A stretch of 64,000 nt of DNA from Silene conica (taxonomy: Eukaryota; Streptophyta; Magnoliopsida; Caryophyllales; Caryophyllaceae), in assembly GCA_029255685.2 (NCBI GenBank), contig CM055318.2, forward strand, positions 29,128,001 to 29,192,000. Direction: 5' to 3'. The notes beneath the pieces are model-generated. The model had not been told where the DNA came from. It ran no database searches and worked only from the letters and a program-made list of their open reading frames with translations. This document shows, piece after piece, positions 12,101 through 31,784 of the stretch. Position numbers and translations under genes: made by a program. Numbering within the stretch: the first letter of the stretch is position 1; each line of letters starts with the position of its first letter.

Positions 12101-14374
12101 TGATAGTAGCCGTGATCTTAATCTTTTGGTTAAAGATTTCATAACCTCTGACAAACAATGGAATGTTTGTAAATTAGCCAATTTGGTAAATAACGATATT
12201 GTGAATCTGATTACTAACATTCCACACCCACATAATGATATTCCGGATACTCTCGTATGAGGGTTGTCCGTGGATGGAAATTTCTCTACAAAAACAGCAA
12301 CTTGGCTAGCACAAGGTTTATTCGTTTACGCTCGTGACCAATGTAATTTTCAGTGGGTTTGGAAACTGAATATTCCACCAAAATTGGAAATTTTTCTTTG
12401 GAAAGTATGTGTTGACGGCCTCCCAACGAAAGATAGGCTTCTCAAAAGTCATATTAATGTCCAACCTCATTGCATTTTGTGTAACTATCCTAGTAAGAAT
12501 AAAGACCATTTCTTTTACGAATGTCCTTTGATTGTGTCCATTATCCAAGAAATGAACATTACTAGCTAAAACAATTTTTTGTCAAATTATTATGATAATT
12601 TTGTAAGTCAAAATCCCTTTACTATAAAAGGGATAGAATTCAAAGGATTCTTATTGGTTGATTAAAAGTAGGAAGTTTTTTTTTATAATTAGAGTAGGGT
12701 CCACCATATTCTTTATACTTAATTAATTAACTTTTCTCAAGTTTTCGTCGATTTAATCTCTTTCCGCGTATCTCAAGCTTTCATCGGTTTAATTTCTTCC
12801 TTACTTTTGTTAATTAAAGAAGTTACAATCTATAATCACACAATGAAATATAAAGTCCCATAGAGTACTAACTCAATTTCAACCGCAAAAATCAGATCTT
12901 TGATGATCGTTGATAATAAGTTAACTAATTTTACATAAATTAAAGGCATAAATTAGATATAATAAATTAATAATACGATTGCAACACCGAAACTTTACGG
13001 ATGGAGCATTCCAATATTAAAAAATTTTTCAATATTACTTTAGCATGGAGCAATGAAAAATTAAATTAGTGGTAATAAGTATAAAACACAAATAAAAATT
13101 AAATACCAAATATAATTGTTGAGAGTTGAAATATTTCAATACTGTAAATTAACAAATTAAAATAGTTGTGAGTTCTAAATCAACGAAAATATGTATCTCC
13201 GTCTTAAATATACATAAAATTATATAAAAAAGCATGGTTTATATTATATTATATGGTCGGAGTTTTTTGGTAGTTAGAGAGCCGACCTAATAATAATTTG
13301 GGTTCAGTACAATGGTTAGGAACTTATGATTTAAAGAGTAAGTATAATTTTTAAATTTATACAGTATCTTTTTATCGGTTACTATCCGTCTTAAGTTTAA
13401 AATAGGTCAGTATCTTTATTTTCGCTATACATAATGTTTTTGTGTTGTCTTACTCATCCTACATATGTATATTTGAACCGTCGTAAACTTAAACCGATAT
13501 TGTTGTTCTAAATAAGAATTTGTATAGTTTTATAATGTCAAGCAAATGCGTTGTTTTTACTTACGTCTAAGTTAAGTGTATAAATTTTTCTTACTATTTA
13601 CACTGATATATATAACTGCGATACTAAAATCAAATGTTTATAAAATATATTTACACTCTTATTAATTTTTTCAATTTAATAAAATTAAACCCGTGCATTT
13701 TTTGCATGGGCGTAATACTAGTTTTCTCATGAAGCTTAATTACCTCAAAGACTTAATTCCACAAGATGATTTCGTTAAGATCGTTTTTATTTGGTGGAAT
13801 GCATGGTTTTATAGAAATGATATTATCTTTAATAATGTTAATTTCAATATAAACAAACTTATTACTTTATGTAAAAATAGCATTAAGGCCTGGACAAAAC
13901 TAGACATAAAGATCTCAACAATCCCGAGAAAGAAAAGTCGGCTAGAAACAATTCTAGAAAGAAGGAAATCTGGTGGGAGAAACCTAGAAATGGTTTCCTA
14001 AAGCTAACTTTTGACGGATTGAGAATAAATGGCGATAAAGCTGCTTTAGGATTTTGTATAAGAGATCATAATGGTGAAATCGTGGTGTTAGAAGCAAAAA
14101 AATGCGGATCTAATAGTATTCTTGTCGCAGAAGCACTCGCTTTAAAAGAAGATATTTAACCGCTAAACACTTAGGAATCTCTAAGTTAATTGTGGAGGGT
14201 GATAATTTATGTGTTATCAACTCACTCCGTAGCACTTGGCAGATCCTGTGGGAAATCTCTAGTATTATCAAGGATGTGAAATTTGATCTTCATCTTTTCG
14301 ATGGAGTGATAATTAAAAATTGCTTTCGTGAAGCCAACAAGGTTGCTGACTTCATGGCTTCTGTTGGACATTGA
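9192..14374 (+). pseudogene. LINE-1 ORF2 (endonuclease-RT-RNase H), broken
   Basis: ORF2 starts at 9192 with MNIAFWNVRG, the first motif of the endonuclease/exonuclease/phosphatase fold, then shifts frame within about 35 codons. The RT segment 10196-11356 has KAPGPDRFPIEFF, FRPISLCS, LDMEKAYDRLEWSF and GIRQRDPLSPYIF; the usual GIRQGDPLSP has Q-R here. The catalytic FADD lies at 11287-11298 but in another frame, so a frameshift occurs just before it. 11467-11916 continues the RT thumb. 12264-12569 is the zf-RVT region with CILCNYPSKNKDHFFYEC. After Helitron-1 the linker WWNAWFYRND and RNase H pieces (about 13990-14374) follow. Confidence 0.9.
12614..13721 (+). mobile_element. Helitron-1 (non-autonomous) inside LINE-1 ORF2
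   Basis: The 1108-bp insert starts TCCCTTTACTATAAAAGGG and ends with a hairpin (CCCGTGCA at 13690-13697, TGCATGGG at 13703-13710), seven bases and CTAG. It lies exactly between A (12613) and T (13722) of the host LINE. Helitrons insert at AT, begin TC and end CTRR after such a hairpin. Without the insert the LINE reading frame runs straight through, which confirms both ends. No Rep/helicase ORF is present, so it was mobilised in trans. Confidence 0.9.
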
Positions 14375-14503
14375 TGTCTAACTCTTTCGAAGTAGGTTGA
14401 AAGCCGGTGGCTTCAACTCACCTTACTCATTCGAAAGGATGAGATATATTGGTCCTATCCAAGAGGATCAACCTAGTTTCCTTACTTTATTAAAAAAAAA
14501 AAA

Positions 14504-14616
14504 TAGAATAGTGAATGAAAGTGGTTAAGAAAGTGGTGAGGGGATATGAGAGAATGGAGAAAAAAACCAATTGGATTAAGGGATGAAAAATCCAATTGGA
14601 TTAAGGGTTTTAAAAT
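14504..14616. other. Spacer between LINE-1 tail and fold-back element
   Basis: A short AT-rich spacer contains CCAATTGGATTAAGGG twice (14570-14585 and 14592-14607). It ends with TTTAAAAT (14609-14616), the left flank duplication of the next element. It may include the true 5' end of Helitron-2. Confidence 0.5.
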
Positions 14617-15450
14617 AGGATAATTTGTGAGAAACTACCTTACATTTATGCCCATTTGTGAACAACTACCTTGTTTTTTTTTTTGTTAAAAACTACCTTT
14701 CATTTTAAGTTTTTGTTAAAAACTACCTAAAAAAAGTTTTGAGGCCAATTTCTATTTATTATTGGTTTAACACGTGTGAGTTCTCTAAATTTTCATTCTT
14801 ATTTTGTCGTAAAACTTGATATCCAAGCTTATCCTTCTTATCTAAAGTTCTAAACGAAAGGGAATTCTTGCCATTAGCTTCAATTTCTTTCTTTAAGCAT
14901 GTGAAATAATTGCTCCGGATGATGAACATGAGCTAAATGGTATGAACTCTATGCTATTAGTGAATAGGTGTTAGTCATGCATTTATTTGATAAAATGCAC
15001 TAGTATTGATTGGTTTATGCATTTCTGATACATATTGTTCTACTCATTGCCGTATGATGCCGCAATACTTCATACTTCATTTGCAGCAGCCATAGTAACT
15101 CCCTCTCTTGTCAAAAACTACGTAGGGGGTAGACGTAGGATGTCCAAGTGCTACTTGCTAGTGAAAGGATTTAGCAGAAAGAAATTGAAACTAATGGCAA
15201 GAATTCCCTTTCGTTTAGAACTTTAGATAAGAAGGATAAGCTTGGATATCAAGTTTACCGACAAAATAAGAATGAAAATTTAGAGAACTCACACGTGTGA
15301 AACAAATAATAAATAGAAATTGGCCTCAAAACTTTTTTTTAGGTAGTTGTTAACAAAAATTTAAAATGAAAGGTAGTTTTTAACAAAAAAAAAGTAAGGT
15401 AGTTGTTCACAAATGGGCATAAATATAAGGTAGTTTCTCACAAATTATCC
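14617..15450. mobile_element. Fold-back transposon with 274-bp inverted repeats
   Basis: The left arm 14617-14890 and right arm 15177-15450 are inverted copies, well over 90 percent identical by eye, around a spacer of about 286 bp. The element is flanked by the 8-bp direct repeat TTTAAAAT (14609-14616 and 15451-15458). An 8-bp duplication is typical of hAT elements; long arms are also known from Mutator-like fold-backs, which usually give 9 bp. No transposase is encoded. A transcript through it would form a long double-stranded hairpin. Confidence 0.85.
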
Positions 15451-15458
15451 TTTAAAAT

Positions 15459-17032
15459 ATATAAGGCAATATTGTAAAGACGTAAGGGGTAGAATTTAAA
15501 GACTTTTGATTGGCTACTTATTTCTAGGCATGAAAAATCAATTTTTTTCCCTAAAACCCACGTTCTCCTATGCGATTAATTCTTTGATTTTTTTTATTTC
15601 ATTCTTCCTCTAACACATATCCTAACCTCTATAATCATATAATATACATTTCCTACATATTATCAACACAATATAAACATACAAAACAATTACAAATTGA
15701 ATAATTACAAAGAAATAAAAAAATTACAAATTGAATATAATTATAAAAATCAATAAAAACCTCATTCGTTAGTCGTTACTGATATTAAAAAAATAATGAG
15801 GTAGATTTGAAAATATATATATATATATATATATACTCACGACAAATTCTAAATCTAAAATAATGTTTTTTTTTTTACAAAAACTAAATTAAAATACACA
15901 ACAAAAATATAACCATTTTACCTAACAATATTTATAAAACTGAACATAGTAAAAATATATTTTAAGATCAAGTACGGAGGAATACGTTATATATAAAATT
16001 ATAGATATTAACAAGAACTAGCTTAAAATTTGGGGAAAATTAAGTTAAAATAGAGTGAAAGGAATAGATAATATAAACGTAAGTGATAATTAGAGTGAAA
16101 AAAACTGTTTTTCATCGAAGCAATTGCCAAAGGTAAGTGAGTTTAGGAAGCTGAAAGGCTGAGTGAAAAAGAATATTGGCTCATTGAGGGTTCGTCGTGG
16201 TTATTTATAAGATAGATTAAATAAATAGAATGCGTTAAGAGATTGTCGATTTGGATCGTTTGGTCTAAACTTTGATTATTCACTAATTAAGTGACGTAGC
16301 AAACTTAATGATCCCATTATTCTACATTAAAGATTTTGGATAAGGATGGCCTCTTAGTGAACACAATTTTTTAATTAAAACGAGTGTATATGTCTTAACT
16401 TTAAGGCAAGTTAAATGCACATGTTTGTCTTATATGGTCAAGTGATATAATATCTGACACACTTTAATGTTAAAACGAAATACATCGATATTAATGGAGA
16501 CTAACCGATCGATGAATTATTAAGAGTCAATTTTCTTCATACTCATTTACACCTTGGAAAATATTGCTAGCGAATAAATTAACTAGAAATTTACATAAAT
16601 TAACTTGAAAGCCCTTTTTTAAAAAACAAAAATTATTCCAGATTGGGCTTTAAGTTCTCACGCGTGCTCATTTAAGACCGTCTTACTTAAGATCTGTCAT
16701 AAGTCATATCTGAGTTAAATAAAGTTGAAAACTAATGAAATTTGTAAGCATTTTGAATATCTACGAAATAATTTAAAAAACAGCCTCTGCATTTTCGAGT
16801 ATCTGTTACCTTTTAGATTAGTTATAAACTTTAACATAGTCTGCATCGAATGATAATGACTAACAAGTTAAATTATATGTACGTCGAATCTTCAGTTATC
16901 GATTTATTTATATTTATATTATCACAACATTGAACATTTAATCACACTCATTTTATACGTTTATGTATTTAATAATAACGTCTATTATTACCACCCGACA
17001 CCCGTGCATTTTTTGCACGAGTTTAAAACTAG
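15459..17032 (+). mobile_element. Helitron-2 (3' end clear, 5' end uncertain)
   Basis: The 3' end has the hairpin CGTGCA/TGCACG (17003-17019), then AGTTTAAAA and CTAG (17029-17032) followed by T. The hairpin block CCCGTGCATTTTTTGCA is identical to that of Helitron-1, so they belong to one family. The region near 15490-15530 also resembles Helitron-1 just after its start. The 5' end is either TCC at 15448 or, if the fold-back element jumped into the Helitron, TCC at 14591. No Rep/helicase ORF is seen. A TA microsatellite lies near 15815-15836. Confidence 0.7.
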
Positions 17033-17193
17033 TGCCTAGTACGAAGCATATGAAAAGACAAACATAGAAAAGAAAAAAGAAACCAATTCTTCCCCGACCA
17101 CCTTAGCTTAGCTGAGTTCTTCCCCCTAATTGCATATTCTCTTTACCCTTATTTAATTTAATTTCCCTGTTAAAATCAAACATATCTATAGGT
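17033..17193 (+). promoter_or_regulatory. ITPK4 5' flank / probable core promoter and leader
   Basis: Only 161 bp separate the Helitron-2 terminus from the ITPK4 start codon. The stretch is AT- and pyrimidine-rich with a TTATTTAATTTAATTT run, but no clear TATA box or transcription start can be fixed. The gene's promoter must either lie here or extend into the Helitron. Confidence 0.4.
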
Positions 17194-25576
<8,383 letters not shown>

Positions 25577-26035
25577 ATTGCAGAGGGCAGTTCATGTGCC
25601 TGAAATCGATGAGATGTTTGTACTCAGCCTGCCATGTTTTACATCTTGGTGGCAGCTAATTGCAATAAAAATATGTCAACCCTCGAGATATTACAGTTTG
25701 TTTCTTTGTGGGTTATTAGCCGAAGTTAAAAGAACCTAGTATGTTATGAACATTTTTTTTGGCGCTTCTAATCGTGAGAGTTTCAGCTTCAATGTTGATT
25801 ATTGGTCGGGTTAAAGTGGTTTGGGTTGTATCGAGCTTGGGTTTTGTCGGGTTAATATCAGGTTCGGGTTAGTTCCAATTCATGTTGGTAATCTACAAAT
25901 CAAGCTGTATTGAGGGACAACTGACAGTTGACAGTTGAGTTGTGGTTTAGGGTCATTTCGAGGTAAATTTTTTTTTTGATAGTTGTAAATAAAGGTTTTA
26001 CAGTCGCATAACCCTTTTAGCAAGGTCATGTGCGA
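25577..26035 (+). other. ITPK4 3' flank
   Basis: AATAAA at 25664-25669, about 90 bases after the stop, is a candidate poly-A signal. Beyond about 25800 the DNA becomes rich in GGGTT/GGTTCGGG motifs and holds no ORF of note. Confidence 0.5.
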
Positions 26036-26560
26036 TTAGAGGCGGCAATCATTGACACGACCCGAAACCCGCCACGAACACGCCACGAAATTGGCGGGTT
26101 TGGGTCAAGGTATTTTAACCCGTTTACGTAATTGGATCGACACGAACACGACTCGCATTTATATGGGGCGGGTTAGGGTTGGGGTCTTGTGACACGAACC
26201 CGACACGAATAATCCATTAATTTAAATGGGTTGTGATATATCCATTAAATGAGTTATAATCGGGTTATGTTATTTTGAGTTCGAAATAAGACATGAAGAT
26301 GATTTATACTTGCTGTAAATTTTAATTTTGAATGCATTATATTTATACGGGTTTAATAGGGCGAAATTAATCTGTTAAAAATTAAATGGGTTACACGAGT
26401 CGGGTTGAGTTATTAAAAAAATAAATGGGTCAAGTTAGGGTTGACGCATGTAACCCGTTTATCTAATTGGATCGGGTTAGGGCTGAGGGGGTCATGACCC
26501 ATTTAAAGGTGACGCGAACATGAACCCGACACGACCCGGCCTATTTGCCATGTCTATGCG
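26036..26560. repeat. CACGACCCG / GGGTTA-rich MITE-like repeat
   Basis: The segment is built from ACACGACCCG, AACCCG and CGGGTT motifs in both orientations. Its edges AGAGGCGGCAAT and TTTGCCATGTCT are weakly inverted (GGCAAT/TTTGCC), as in plant hAT-type MITEs. No clean target duplication was found, and the class is a guess. Confidence 0.45.
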
Positions 26561-26599
26561 CGATAGAATTTAGATTATAAGGAATAAAACTAAAATATA

Positions 26600-27712
26600 A
26601 GCAATGAAAGAAGCTAGCAAATTCTATACAATCTTCCAGGACAAAGATCCACCTTTTCCGTGCGTGGCAACTGAAGAAGCAATTTAAGATAATCAGACGA
26701 AAGATGCATGTGAAACAAGCCCGTATCCTTGGCCCAGCCTAGTGCCTCTGCTTGAATAGAAGACTTAGCGCGAAATTTACCGCATTGTCTTCAAATCTCG
26801 ATAGCATTCAAAACAATGAAACTATATGCCACATCCAAATTAGACTTCCATATTGTGTCCACCTTAATGTGACATGACATGTAGGGGTCATTAGATCCGA
26901 CAACGAAGAAAGGAACCCCCTTATTTGACACCGATCCTCAGACTCGGAGTCAATCGTATTTTTGATGCGAGCCTCAGCTGGTCCCTCACCTTTCTTGCTT
27001 TTATCCAAAGCATTTCTATAAATCAAGACATTCACCAACAACCATCTTAAACAGAACGCCTGGTGGCAAGATGATACCTCTGAAAGTCATCGAATTTCTT
27101 TTATACCATATCCCCCCCGAGAATGGCCACAAAAGAAAGAATCCTTTCCTCCTTCCCATCCAGCGATCCGAGATAACGTATCCGCCCTACCACCAATCCC
27201 CTATATCCAACGATTCAGCGCCCTCAGCTCTTATCCCCAAGCATGTTCCCGCCCAAATGAGTGAAATCTCACTACAATCTCGAAAAAGATGCTTTCCCGT
27301 TTCCAAAGAAGATCCAGTTGCTTTGCACTTGGAACAATTAACCTCCCCTTTTATATTTCTTTTCTTAAACTCCTCTCTTAATCGGAAGAGCATTAGCCAG
27401 AACCCTCCATAGGAAAATCTTCCAATTGTTTGGAATGTGAAGAGACCAAAGGTTGCTCTTATAAGAAGCACGACCCTTATCTCCCCATCCTACGCTTATC
27501 CTTTGCGGAGGATTTAACTGCAAAAAAGCGCATAGACTCTAAAGCATACCCATTGTTAACTGAATAAGCACCATCCGCACAAGACGTCCAACAAACCTCG
27601 TCTACCTGTCTCGAGGAGCAAAGCGGCATAGAAAGAATCTTTCGAACCCAACTGTCCTTGAAAAAAGTACCAACAAGGTTCTCACACCAAGAGCCATTGG
27701 ATTAGGAAAGAT
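26600..27712 (-). pseudogene. LINE-4 fragment: zf-RVT and RNase H end of an L1 ORF2
   Basis: On the minus strand, in order: FFKDSWVRKILSMPLCS and DGAYSVNNGYALES near 27670-27520, the zf-RVT region FKKRNIKGEVNCSKCK with HLFRDCSEISLIW (27471-27187), a WYKRNSMTFRG linker (about 27080), and an RNase H piece SSIQAEALGWAKDTGLFHMH (about 26720). These match the same stretches of LINE-2 in order and wording. Frames are broken, and both the RT and a poly-A tail are missing. It is an internal fragment cut on one side by copia-A and on the other by the CACGACCCG repeat. Confidence 0.85.
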
Positions 27713-28374
27713 TTCCTACTTTTAGATTTCCATACACGGTTTTATGAACTTAAAATGGAGTCCATTTTTTTGTCATTTGTATTATTGTAACATGTCACAA
27801 TGTCACATGACACATGACCCATTATGTAATTATGCAATTTTAACCTTTTAAAAATTCATAATACACAAAATTGTAACATTTAAATAATTTCACTACTAAT
27901 TCATAAGTACTATCTTATAAAATGTTTCATCATAATATGTATTACAAATATTTGTAATTATGATAAACCGTGTATTCCCGATTTAATTGTTTCGTAAACA
28001 ATTAGAATAACTCTAAGTAATAAAACAATTTTATCACTTGGAACGGGTCATATTTAATCCCATTACAATGTGACACGTCAATCACTTACAAAAATCATTT
28101 CCAATTTCAAGGCTTTAATTAATCCGTATCTATATACGATCAATTAAATAATCAATTAAGATCGAATTCCCTAAAGATATGACCTTAGAGGATCAACTAA
28201 TCACCACCATCATATATGACGATAATGTCAAACTCTAAGTAGCCAATCATTATCAGTAAATGTTAATCAGTTGACAAAGAGTAACTTTTTCCAATTGCAT
28301 TCTTAAATATGAGATTAATTATGATATTTTAAATCATGCGATCGCACAATTGGTGAGGACACATTTCTCAAATA
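27713..28374 (-). repeat. Partial LTR of copia-A
   Basis: The shared blocks with the copia-B LTRs are ACTTAAAATGGA, the TCAATTAAG / GATCAACT...ACCACCA region, GTCAAACTCTA and TTGAGATTAAT-like text near the end, then GGTGAGGACACATTTCTCAAA. Only about half the 1.23-kb length is present. The left end abuts LINE-4. Confidence 0.7.
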
Positions 28375-31300
28375 ATCTCCCACTTGTCTGCGACAAGTGT
28401 GCGTCACCAATTCTCTTGTCCTATTATTATCTCCCACTCATAGCAAGGTGTCTTGCAGGTCGTACTTGCACTTGATCATATAATGAGTGGTTTTTCTCGA
28501 TCTAGAAATATAACTGTCTTACCGGAATTATCTACCATAGATTCCTTCCGAGCATGACCACGCATTTACAGTTAATCACTGCTCGAGCGACTTAGAGATA
28601 TTTGTTAACCCTGAGAAGGGGTGGAAAATTCCTATTGTACTTTTCCCTTCGATTAGTCACATCTCATCATTACCCAAAATGTGCCCGTATAAACCCCATT
28701 TACGAAGGTCGTAGGACATAAATCAAAGTTAATCTGAAACTACGCCACCTTAGGCAAATATTCATTAGTCAAAGAATCGACTCATTTAGAATACGATAGT
28801 AGCTCCCGCCACGACCAGGCTATTTATATAAATTTGTCAGAGCTCTAAAAGCGGTCATTAGCCCGACAGAGTGTTCCAAACCATCTGCCTATGTGATCGA
28901 CTAGTCATTCAATATGACTCTATGTCACTTGAACTTGCCATCAATCACGTCACACTCTAGTAACTTCGAGACGTCACCTCATATTAGCAACTAGGGGCGA
29001 AAACTATGTTAATCCAGTTCACTTTAATGGAGTTCAAAGTTTTCTCCACAACCCATTGGATAGAACACTGTTTAAAAGAAAAGAGTTTTAATAAAACTCA
29101 AATGATGAATGCATTATTACATATGTAAAATTGATACCATATCAATTACCACATAATCTATAATTTATACTTAATATGGTGTACAGTAGCACATCTTAAC
29201 TCAATTGGGATAACATGTCATATCATGTTTAGCCTATAAGAAGGATTTTGGTTAGTAAGTGTTAACAACATTTGTACTTACTTAACCTTACTATAATTTC
29301 CCTTGGTTATGAATAATCGCATTATGCAAACCTTTTGAGTACGATTCTTTGCTTTTTAACGATAAAATGGCTCTCACTGTTCCCACAGCGCGGGGAGGGT
29401 CTCATCCCTCTTGAATATCTCATAGATATAGATGTACTCACATTCGTTGTATACTTTCCATAGTTCTACTGTTCAGAACATTTCTCACAGATTCACTCCT
29501 TAATGGCTGTAGCCAAAATGGTTCTCGGACCATCCTTTTGAATATGATTTTTTTTTGTGAAACCCTTTTGCACATTAATCCAATAATAATATCCAAACAC
29601 TTAGCTTCATCTCTTTAATACCCCTTGAGTACCAACTGATGAACTATATGGCTATATATAGAGATTTCTTTCAAAATTCAATTTGTAACATTTCATCATA
29701 CTCCAAGTATACGAAGTTTAAGAATGGTAATACATCTTAGTGCAAAGAATTAATCCCGCAGTGAAAGCATATGGATTCATTTTCTATATGTTCAATACAT
29801 TTGAACTTGCTTATACTCTTATCAATATAAGAATATCAACTTTTACGCTAATATCCATTAAATTGGATATCTTAGTGATGTATTTATTCCTTTCATAAGT
29901 CTTTATCATTTATAATGATCAACATGTCACATTCATGTAAGACCTGTAACATAACCTTACTCTCACCAAACTTCATGTATAAACATAACTACTTGACAAT
30001 TCAAGAAAAGTTTATCACATGATCAAAATACAGAATTCAACTATTTGACATTTCTATTTTAAAATAGTTGTGATTTTACAAAGCTCATGCATGATGACTT
30101 TTAAAATCCATGCCAACATGTCAAAATATATTCGAATTCAATGAAGTAATGTTATTGTGTGGAAAACCCTTTGCCACCAATTAACCAAATTCAACTCTTT
30201 GACATTCTACCTTAGGATAGTTGTGATTTTCAAATCTCATGCTAGATGATTTCCAAATCCAACATCTCTAAATCCGATTTTAATAAAGCATCGTTTGTTG
30301 CATGCGAAACCTTTCCCTCCAATCAACTAAGCTATTTTGGATTCAAGAAGAGTTGAAACTAAATAAAGCATCTAAATAAGTTACAAGTTTGTTACTTTCA
30401 AAAGGTACATGACACTTGTCAACTTTTGTTTCGAATAAAAATCCCACTGATTTTGACCAGGAAGAACATTTTCCTATCATCTTATATTGAGTTTGTGGCT
30501 CTTGAATAATTTCTCCCACTCTAGCTAAAAGAATAATCCTCATTTCTTTATAGACAACATCATGAGCCACAAACCCTTCGTCCTCATGATCATGTAGGAA
30601 AATTTTGCCATTTGAAACAGGCTACAACTTAGGCACTATGCCTATTCATATCTTATATGATTTGTACACCCATGATTCATTACATAGTAGAATAACTAAT
30701 GCTTGGCAAATTCGGAATAGAAACTAACTCTCACTCAATTGTAAAGATTTAATCATATCACATATGATTCAATATTACGTTCTTGTGTATTCTATAAATG
30801 TGCTTATGAAAGTAAACTTGTGATACTATATCACACTCTATTTGGTGTAAATTGCTAGGCATAATTAGATCATTATCTAATTTCAAGAACATCTTCTTGA
30901 GCCATTGCACAAGCTTTCTATACGAGAATTTCCTGCGTGTCATTTTCCCCAATCGAAGATAGATCCCATCTATTCGAGGATAGATCCTCTAGATAAAGTA
31001 ATTCTACTTCGACTTTCTCAATCACTTCTTACCTCATTAGGCGCACATATCAACCTTGTTCGTCGGTAAAAAAAAAGAAAAATTAATAAATATTTTTCAA
31101 GATTGAAAATTGTATCCACTTATACACCTTAAAATGTTTATAGGGTGAATGACTTGTTTTAAATGCAAGATTCGCATAATCAATAAGATTCATAATCAAA
31201 TGATGTGGGATACTAGTCAGAGCTAGGTTTACAATGCGATTTTCAATCAATAAACGAAAAATGATTGGGGCACCATTTTGAGTTATAGCATACGTATGAC

Positions 31301-31719
31301 ATTTCAATCTTAGTTTTGGAATATAATTACCTTGATTCGTATGGCCTAGCTATAAATCAATTCGTGGTATGATTGAGTACAAAATTTGTTTTAATTGCGT
31401 AATGGTAAAACTTTTCACCTTTTACGCAAAACTCAAATTATATTTAGAGATGATGTACATCATAACTTTTATTGATGTATAACTCTAAATCCAAAACTTT
31501 GTTAAGCATAATATAACATGTATATGTCTTGCGGATGAAGTGACAACTACCTTAGTTTCATTCATGTTAGTCATTCTTGCTAATCGTCTTACGATTCATT
31601 TCATTCTAGGATGATAAGGATTCACAAGAATCCTCGAATTATGTTGTTAACACACCCTCCTCTAAATGCTCGTTTAGAATAGTGGGGTTTGTCATTCCTT
31701 TACCATACATATTTCTTCT

Positions 31720-31721
<2 letters not shown>
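28375..31721 (-). other. Copia-A 3' internal region, non-coding
   Basis: It starts with ATCTCCCACTTGTC, the complement of the family purine tract, and stays recognisably similar to 45849-48350 for at least 900 bp. No ORF with a pol domain was found on either strand, so this is decayed or naturally non-coding retroelement sequence. Confidence 0.65.
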
Positions 31722-31755
<34 letters not shown>

Positions 31756-31784
31756 GCAGCTGTAAAATGACTGTAAGAAAACTA

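Larger units (their letters stand above)
6740..14503 (+). mobile_element. LINE-1: decayed L1-type retrotransposon
   Basis: Remains of ORF1 (6740-9195), ORF2 (9192-14374) and a 3' tail of 12 or more adenines ending near 14503 give the order and polarity of a plant L1 LINE. ORF2 keeps, in order, endonuclease, reverse transcriptase, zf-RVT and RNase H regions, spread over several frames with stops. A Helitron interrupts it at 12614-13721. It cannot be autonomous. Confidence 0.93.

Noticed and set aside
15035..15226. Small ORF inside the fold-back element
   Set aside because: It runs from the spacer into the inverted arm and has no family resemblance.
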